Below are positions 58,773 to 64,000 of a DNA stretch of 64,000 bases, one piece after another. The DNA is from Bacteroidales bacterium (GTDB lineage: Bacteria > Bacteroidota > Bacteroidia > Bacteroidales > UBA932). The DNA lies in NCBI GenBank assembly GCA_024401745.1, contig JAKSKK010000007.1, forward strand, positions 1 to 64,000, given 5' to 3'. The notes under the pieces were generated by a model. It worked only from the letters and a program-made list of their open reading frames with translations. It made no database searches and was not told the DNA's origin. The first letter of the stretch is position 1, and each line of letters opens with the position of its first letter. The position numbers were made by a program, and so were the translations under genes.

Positions 58773-60544
58773 GAAAGGCACTTATAGCACTGGCCCTGCT
58801 TGCCGTCGGATGCACTGCAGTTCCGCAGATGAACGTCATCGACGACGGAGACAACATCATCATCCGCAGCGGCGAAAAGCCCGTCCTTGCATACAAGTAC
58901 ACCGTGACCGAGGCACCCAAGGGCGTGAGCGACCTGTATGCCCGCAGCGGTTACATCCATCCCGCATACACTCCTTCAGGCTTCGTGTTCACCAGGATAC
59001 AGCCCGAGGACCACAGGCACCACTACGGTATCTGGAATCCCTGGACCAGGGTGGAGTACGACGGCAACGTGTATGACCTCTGGAACCTCGGCGACAGCCT
59101 TGGCACCGTAAGGGCCGTAGGCGTGCCCGAGACATTCGCCGACGGCAGGACCGCCGGTTTCAAGGCTGAGCTCGAGCACATCGCATTCACTCCCGGCAGC
59201 GAGACTAAGATAATGGACGAGATCTGGACAGTGAAGGCCTGGGATGCCGACAGCGCGTATGTCTGGGACTTCGAGTCCACGCTCACTCCTTGTACAGGCA
59301 AGGCCGTGACCATCAAGGCATACCGTTACCAGGGATTCAGCTGCCGCTGCACTGAGGAATGGACCAACGAGAACTGCACCATGGTCACCTCAGAAGGCAT
59401 CGAGCGTCCCGAGATCGACCAGTCCCGTGCCGACTGGATCTACACCAACGGTGCCAACGGCGATCAGATGGCAGGCTTCATGTTCATGTCAGACCCGGCC
59501 AACTATGACTCTCCCGAGCAGCTGCGCATCTGGGACCAGAATTCCAACGGGGGCCGCGGCGACGCATACGTCTGCTTCTGCCCTGCCAAGAGCGTGGACT
59601 GGGTGCTCGAGCCCGGCAAGAGCTATACCCTCCGCTACAGAGTCGTTGCGTACGACGGCGAGATGACGGCTGAACGTGCCGAAGAGCTCTGGAACGAATA
59701 CTCTACAAGCCGCAAGGTCTATGCAGAGCGTATCGGCAACAGGATCGACGTGACGATAGGCGACTCATTCTTCACAAGCTACCGTTTCGAGGACGACGAG
59801 AAGTACCCCTTCTTCTTCCCCGTCAACGGGCCTGCTTCCGGAGGCAGCGTGACAAGCATGAGGAACGGTATGTATCCGCATCACTCGTCTCTCTTCTTCG
59901 GCTGCGACCTCGTCAACGGTGGCAACTACTGGCAGGAAGGACTTGAGCGCGGCCGCATCATATCAAGCGGTGCAAAAGTGGTTGAATCAGGCAGTTACAA
60001 GGCCGTCATCGAAGATGAATGCATCTGGCAGCGCCCTGATGCCGAGGCTCCGGTTGCCGACAGGCGCAGGATCACCATCACCGCTCCCAGCAAGGACCTC
60101 TACCAGATTGACTTCGAAGTCAAGATGGAGATGCTCATGGACGTGACCATACTCAAGACCAACCACTCTCTTTTCAGCGCACGCATTGCAACCGACCTTA
60201 CCGTTCCACAGGGCGGCCATCTGATCAACAGCAACGGCGCCGAGGGCGAGGGCGAAACCTTCGGAGTGGAGGCAGCATGGATGGACTTCTACGGCGAGCG
60301 CAAGTCCGGCGTTGAAGGCATAGCAATCCTGCAGCATCCTGGCAATCCCGGGTTCCCGTCAAAGTGGTTCACACGTGACTACGGCTTCATGTCCCCTACT
60401 CCTTACTGGTGGCCTGAGGACGACAAGGCCACATACTACAGGAAGGGCGACAAGGTCAATCTCAGATATCGTGTGCTTGTGCACAAGGGCGATCCCAAGG
60501 AAGCGGGAATAGATGAACTGTTCAAGCAATATGCAGATGAATAA
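58769..60544 (+). CDS. DUF6807 (PmoA-like) lipoprotein with two tandem domains
   Basis: A 591-residue lipoprotein (LAVG-Cys15). DUF6807 features occur twice: residues about 25-300 (SGYIHPAYTPSGFVFTRIQPEDHRHHYGIW) and about 315-590 (KYPFFFPVNGPASGGSVTSMRNGMYPHHSSLFFG). Each half carries a His-rich motif (DHRHHYGIW, YPHHSSLFF), implying internal duplication. The family is linked to sugar loci with Gfo/Idh/MocA enzymes; its reaction is unknown, and the PmoA label is a misnomer. It overlaps both neighbours, so its product is made with theirs. Confidence 0.8.
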   Translation: MRKALIALALLAVGCTAVPQMNVIDDGDNIIIRSGEKPVLAYKYTVTEAPKGVSDLYARSGYIHPAYTPSGFVFTRIQPEDHRHHYGIWNPWTRVEYDGNVYDLWNLGDSLGTVRAVGVPETFADGRTAGFKAELEHIAFTPGSETKIMDEIWTVKAWDADSAYVWDFESTLTPCTGKAVTIKAYRYQGFSCRCTEEWTNENCTMVTSEGIERPEIDQSRADWIYTNGANGDQMAGFMFMSDPANYDSPEQLRIWDQNSNGGRGDAYVCFCPAKSVDWVLEPGKSYTLRYRVVAYDGEMTAERAEELWNEYSTSRKVYAERIGNRIDVTIGDSFFTSYRFEDDEKYPFFFPVNGPASGGSVTSMRNGMYPHHSSLFFGCDLVNGGNYWQEGLERGRIISSGAKVVESGSYKAVIEDECIWQRPDAEAPVADRRRITITAPSKDLYQIDFEVKMEMLMDVTILKTNHSLFSARIATDLTVPQGGHLINSNGAEGEGETFGVEAAWMDFYGERKSGVEGIAILQHPGNPGFPSKWFTRDYGFMSPTPYWWPEDDKATYYRKGDKVNLRYRVLVHKGDPKEAGIDELFKQYADE

Positions 60545-61883
60545 GGCAATTCTGATGGCTGCCGCCCTCGTGACGGCAGCTTCATGTTCTCCCAAGGCTG
60601 GCGACGGTCAGGTGACACTGATAACGCTCGACCCGGGCCATTTCCATGCCGCATTGGTCCAGAAGACCCAATATGCGCAGGTCTCACCTGACGTATACGT
60701 GTATTCTCCCGGTGGGTCAGAGCTTGAGGAGCACCTTGCGAAGATCAAGGCATACAACACACGCGAGGAAGAGCCCACAGCCTGGAATGAAGTGATCTAT
60801 CAGGGCGATGATTTCCTCGAGAAGATGATCGAGGAGAAGAAGGGCAACGTGATGGTCACGGCAGGCAACAATGCCAAGAAGACCGAGTACATCAAGAAGA
60901 CGCTCGATGCTGGAATCAACGTCCTGGCCGACAAGCCCATGGCCATCGATTCCCGGAATTTCGGCCTGCTTGAAGAATGCTTCAGGACTGCCGAGAAGAA
61001 GGGCATCGTCCTCTACGACATAATGACCGAGAGGTTCGAGATCACAAGCATGCTCCAGAAGGAGATAGCGCAGATTCCCGAAATCTTCGGCGAGCAGGTG
61101 CAGGGCACGCCCGAGAACCCCGGAATAATGATGGAGAGCGTCCACTGCTTCTACAAGAACGTCTCCGGCAAGGCACTCACCCGCCCCGCATGGTTCTACG
61201 ACGTGGCCCAGCAGGGCGAAGGCATTGCCGACGTGATGGTCCACCTTGTGGACCTGGTCCAGTGGGAATGCTTTCCTGAGCAGGCGATAGATTACAGAAA
61301 GGATGTCGAGGTGACTTCGGCAAGCCACTGGAGCACAAATCTCACAGCCGCTGAATTCAAGAAGTCCACTGGCCTTGACGAGTTCCCTGAATTCCTTCAG
61401 AAGAACGTCAAGGACGGCGTTCTGGAGGTATTTGCCAACGGAGAGATCAACTACACCCTCAAGGGTCTCTGCGCCAAGGTGCGCGCCATCTGGGACTATG
61501 AGCCGGCAAGCGGTGGCGACACCCATTTTGCAATAAGGCGCGGTACAAAGGCCGCTCTGGCCATACGCCAGACCGAGGCCGAGAACTATGTGCCCGAGCT
61601 CTACATCGAACCTGTAGGCGAATGCAGCTTCGAGGAGATGACTGATGCCTTCGAGCCCATTGGAGAGAAGTATCCCGGCGTGGAACTCAAGCTACAGGAC
61701 GACGGCCGCATTCTGGTAGCAATCCCCCAGAGCTACCGCAACGGTCACGAAGCACACTTCGGACAGGTTACCGAGAACTTCCTAGACTACCTGGCAAACG
61801 GCACCATGCCCTCATGGGAAGTTCCCTGCATGATAGCCAAGTATTACATTACAACCAAAGGCTGGGAACTGGCAAACGAATAA
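60537..61883 (+). CDS. Second Gfo/Idh/MocA-type oxidoreductase, lipoprotein
   Basis: A 448-residue lipoprotein (TAAS-Cys17) with a divergent Rossmann start (VTLITLDPGHFHAALVQ instead of GxGxxG), the family Lys in LADKPMAID, and the Bacteroidota 'putative oxidoreductase C-terminal' domain (RPAWFYDVAQQGEGIADVMVHLVDLVQW). I start at MNKAILM because it puts the signal peptide first; ATGs at 60513 and 60531 are also in frame, and 60513 has the better purine-rich site. It overlaps the DUF6807 stop. Likely partner of the Tat oxidoreductase. A strong terminator follows. Confidence 0.85.
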   Translation: MNKAILMAAALVTAASCSPKAGDGQVTLITLDPGHFHAALVQKTQYAQVSPDVYVYSPGGSELEEHLAKIKAYNTREEEPTAWNEVIYQGDDFLEKMIEEKKGNVMVTAGNNAKKTEYIKKTLDAGINVLADKPMAIDSRNFGLLEECFRTAEKKGIVLYDIMTERFEITSMLQKEIAQIPEIFGEQVQGTPENPGIMMESVHCFYKNVSGKALTRPAWFYDVAQQGEGIADVMVHLVDLVQWECFPEQAIDYRKDVEVTSASHWSTNLTAAEFKKSTGLDEFPEFLQKNVKDGVLEVFANGEINYTLKGLCAKVRAIWDYEPASGGDTHFAIRRGTKAALAIRQTEAENYVPELYIEPVGECSFEEMTDAFEPIGEKYPGVELKLQDDGRILVAIPQSYRNGHEAHFGQVTENFLDYLANGTMPSWEVPCMIAKYYITTKGWELANE

Positions 61884-61900
61884 AACAAGAACAAAAGAAA

Positions 61901-61932
61901 AATGCCTCTCACACAAGTGAGGGGCATTTTTT
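61901..61932 (+). terminator. Terminator of the 3-keto-glycoside-like operon
   Basis: Stem AATGCCTCTCAC (61901-61912) with GTGAGGGGCATT (61917-61928), one G-T pair, loop of four, then TTTT; A-run on the left makes it bidirectional. Confidence 0.88.
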
Positions 61933-62062
61933 GAGGTGCGTAGCGGACCTTTTTTGCTTTATTTGGCAAAAGTTGGGTTAAGAAAGAATTTGCGTAATAC
62001 ATTGATATAGAACAATATATTAAGATTGCTTCTAAAATGCTCTTAAAGGAAGAATCCAAAGT

Positions 62063-62084
62063 TCAGTATCAACTCAGTATCAAC
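62063..62084. repeat. Tandem 11-bp direct repeat upstream of the integrase
   Basis: TCAGTATCAAC occurs twice without a gap (62063-62073 and 62074-62084), 16 bp before the integrase -7 box. It could be an operator, or arm-type binding sites for the recombinase. Confidence 0.6.
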
Positions 62085-62099
62085 TTAAGATAAATTCAC

Positions 62100-62107
62100 T
62101 ATCTTTG
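62100..62107 (+). promoter_or_regulatory. -7 box for the integrase gene
   Basis: TATCTTTG, 26 bases ahead of the integrase ATG. Confidence 0.6.
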
Positions 62108-62133
62108 TTGTACGAATTATTAACTACTGAATT

Positions 62134-63546
62134 ATGTCTGTTTCTTTCAAATTGCGTACTACGCGAACGGACGGTGACGGCTATCTGACCGCCCGCATCC
62201 AGGCCGAAAAACTCGGCGTCAATCTTCTCATCAAAACTCCTATCAAGGTGGACATCGCAAAGTACACCGCCTCTCCGAAAGGTAAGGTGTTCCCCGCTTA
62301 TATGAGTTCGCCCGAGGGCCAGAAAATCCAACGGTCCAAGCTGGAGATTGAGTCTGCCATCAATTCGATTACTGATTCCGGAAAGAAAATCACTTCTGAC
62401 CAGGCGAAGAAGATAATCGATGACATCTATTACAAGGAGGAACGCGAGGCGGCTGCCATTGAGGAAGAGGCACGCCTGAAGAAGGAAGCCGAGGAGAAGA
62501 AGATGACTCTCCAGAAGTACATCAAACTCTATATCGAACAGATCAAGTCCGGAGCCCGCCAGACTGAGCAGGGCCGGAACTACGCTCCTTCTACCATCCG
62601 TGCCATCGTGACCGCTATGAATCAGTGGGCGGCATTCCAGAAGCACGTTCATCGGGTGTATGACTTCGATGACATCGATATGAAATGCTACTACGACTAC
62701 ACCACTTTCCTGAAAAACAAGACCAAGGTCGTTGACGGGAAGCAGGTGTTTGACGGGTACAGCATCAATTCAGTCGGCAAGTGTGTCAAGGAACTCAAGG
62801 CAATTCTCTATACCGCCGAGACGGAAGGCTATCATCATAATAATCTCTGGAAGGACAAGAAGTTCAAGGGAACACGCATTGAGGTTGATAATGTGTATCT
62901 CACCCGTGAAGAGCTGCAGCGCATAATGGAGCTGAAATATGATGGCGTTCATTCCGGCCACGGGATTGCCCGTGATATCTTTATGGTCGGTTGCTGGACT
63001 GCGCAGCGTGTATCCGATTACAACAATATCTCCAAGGATTCAATCCATACATATACGAAGCGCTGGATTGAGGATGTGCCGGACCCTGAGAATCCCGGCA
63101 AGACAAAGCCGGAGATAAAGGAAAAGGAAATAACCTACATCGACATCAAGCAGAAGAAAACCGGTGCCAAGGTTGCCATTCCTTGCTCCAGTCAGCTGCT
63201 GGAGATTCTGAAGAAGTATGATTTTCAGATGCCGCATCTGGAGGATCAGGTTATCAACCGCTACTTGAAAGAAATCTGCAGGGATGCCGGAATAACCGAA
63301 AAGGTCGAAATTGAAGTGACAAACGGCGGTACTCCGAAGAAAGTCTGGAAAGAGAAATGCGACCTGGTTCACACGCATACTGCAAGGCGTACGGGCGCAA
63401 CTCTGATGTATCTTTCCGGAATGGATATCTATGACATTATGAAGATCACGGGGCACACATCCCCTGCCATGCTCCGCAAGTACATCAAGGCCGAGAACCT
63501 GACGGTGGTAGAGAAGATTACGGACAAGTATGACTACTTTGACTAA
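62134..63546 (+). CDS. Tyrosine recombinase / phage-type integrase
   Basis: A 470-residue site-specific recombinase. Catalytic residues visible: Arg292 (WTAQRVSDYN), Lys around 342 (KQKKTGAK), His415 and Arg418 (HTHTARRTG), His441 (TGHTSPAML) and the nucleophile Tyr450 (RKYI). An N-terminal arm-binding domain (1-95), a charged linker helix (95-125) and a SAM-like core-binding domain (125-235) precede the catalytic domain (255-455). The domain order is that of Bacteroidota mobile-island integrases. Base composition is lower in G+C than the operon before it. It faces the AT-rich gene that runs out of the window. Confidence 0.93.
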   Translation: MSVSFKLRTTRTDGDGYLTARIQAEKLGVNLLIKTPIKVDIAKYTASPKGKVFPAYMSSPEGQKIQRSKLEIESAINSITDSGKKITSDQAKKIIDDIYYKEEREAAAIEEEARLKKEAEEKKMTLQKYIKLYIEQIKSGARQTEQGRNYAPSTIRAIVTAMNQWAAFQKHVHRVYDFDDIDMKCYYDYTTFLKNKTKVVDGKQVFDGYSINSVGKCVKELKAILYTAETEGYHHNNLWKDKKFKGTRIEVDNVYLTREELQRIMELKYDGVHSGHGIARDIFMVGCWTAQRVSDYNNISKDSIHTYTKRWIEDVPDPENPGKTKPEIKEKEITYIDIKQKKTGAKVAIPCSSQLLEILKKYDFQMPHLEDQVINRYLKEICRDAGITEKVEIEVTNGGTPKKVWKEKCDLVHTHTARRTGATLMYLSGMDIYDIMKITGHTSPAMLRKYIKAENLTVVEKITDKYDYFD

Positions 63547-63595
63547 CATCTCTTTTTTGTTGACATAATCAATAATCACTTAAAACACTTCAATT

Positions 63596-64000
63596 ATGGG
63601 CTCCAAGTCATTCCAAAGTTTCGATGGTAAAATTCGTTCTTTAAAACAGCACCTTCAGTTGGCTGATGTCGTCCTCACAAATGCAAATAAAGTATGCTCA
63701 AAAAATGCCGGAAACGGGAAAACAATCGCTGATACATTGTCATCTAGTTTAGCAACTCATGCACAATTAAATATTCCCAATGAATCAATTGATATTTCCC
63801 GAACATTTGCCACCTCAAGAAAGAAATTAAATGAACAGGCAATTATTGAATTGTATGCAATTTTTTCAGATTATCTTTCTTCAATTATTCGTGAATTAGA
63901 GAATACAAAGCCGCAGCGGATTTTGAATATGGTACCTTCCGATACTAGTACAGACTTATCATATGCCGATATATTCTCGCTAGGATCATATGCCCAGATT
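63596..64000 (+). CDS. Unknown AT-rich gene, 5' part only
   Basis: An open frame of 135 codons from the ATG at 63596 to the window edge, no stop reached. Codon use is AT-rich, unlike every gene before 62 kb. The protein is helical and hydrophilic; KLNEQAIIELYAIFSDYLSSIIREL recalls HEPN-type helices of defence or toxin proteins, but no catalytic motif is visible in the part present. It starts 49 bp after the integrase. Cargo of the integrated island is the likeliest nature. Confidence 0.65.
   Translation, partial: MGSKSFQSFDGKIRSLKQHLQLADVVLTNANKVCSKNAGNGKTIADTLSSSLATHAQLNIPNESIDISRTFATSRKKLNEQAIIELYAIFSDYLSSIIRELENTKPQRILNMVPSDTSTDLSYADIFSLGSYAQI

Noticed and set aside
61884..62133. tRNA gene as integration target for the recombinase
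   Set aside because: No cloverleaf or tRNA 3' end can be formed from this gap; the target remains unknown.

Overview
The window reads as chromosome of a Bacteroidales bacterium, most likely an uncultured gut or rumen lineage with fairly high G+C (mid-50s percent by eye). The evidence is the Bacteroidota promoter motif TAnnTTTG in front of many genes, families largely confined to that phylum (DUF4252, DUF4301, PCMD, DUF4988, OMP-type TonB barrels), about ten secreted lipoproteins with a Cys lipobox, and a Na+-pumping methylmalonyl-CoA decarboxylase typical of succinate-to-propionate fermenters. A Cryptobacteroides-like genome would fit, but that is only a guess. I call 51 protein genes and no tRNA, rRNA or CRISPR array.

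Layout. 1-7.7 kb: a gene-free repeat-rich start, a rubredoxin/peroxiredoxin pair, then a minus-strand run of rfbB, ugd, a secreted UroD-like lipoprotein and a BspA-type leucine-rich-repeat lipoprotein, and a divergent CofE-like gene. 7.8-10.3 kb: an intact RAYT (Y1/HUH) transposase centred between ~300-bp inverted repeats and inner REP-like palindromes; this is the most element-like structure in the window. 10.3-11.8 kb: yebC and a TPR membrane protein. 11.9-19.3 kb: one eight-gene plus-strand run (recF, DUF721, pdxB, DUF4301, then the four-subunit methylmalonyl-CoA decarboxylase Na+ pump). 19.3-28.1 kb: minus-strand Gate-domain carrier, porin, coiled-coil DUF4870-like protein, and a cyclophilin-valS-ABC-F-dipeptidase operon. 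28.2-32.6 kb: a TonB-type outer membrane receptor and an ECF sigma/anti-sigma operon bracketed by two DUF4252 genes. 32.7-40.1 kb: a three-gene operon of a degenerate LeuA-like protein, a TIM-barrel/acyl-CoA synthetase fusion and a pyruvate:ferredoxin oxidoreductase; I regard this as the best candidate for an undescribed pathway.

40.2-61.9 kb is carbohydrate and envelope territory: secreted esterase, PCMD protein, XylE-type sugar porter, a lipoprotein plus a membrane protein with ten CxxCxGxG repeats, radical SAM YhcC, GH29 fucosidase, PI-PLC, GH78 rhamnosidase, and a seven-gene operon (DUF1080, WYL regulator, GH2, outer membrane barrel, Gfo/Idh/MocA, duplicated DUF6807, second oxidoreductase) that resembles the oxidative 3-keto-glycoside route. 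It ends in a strong terminator at 61.9 kb. 62.0-64.0 kb: a tyrosine recombinase and the start of an AT-rich gene, marking the edge of a probable integrated island that runs out of the window.

Two genome-wide habits show through. Several -7 boxes sit 4-7 nt from the ATG, implying leaderless mRNAs; and three convergent gene pairs end in the same 4-bp CTAG overlap.
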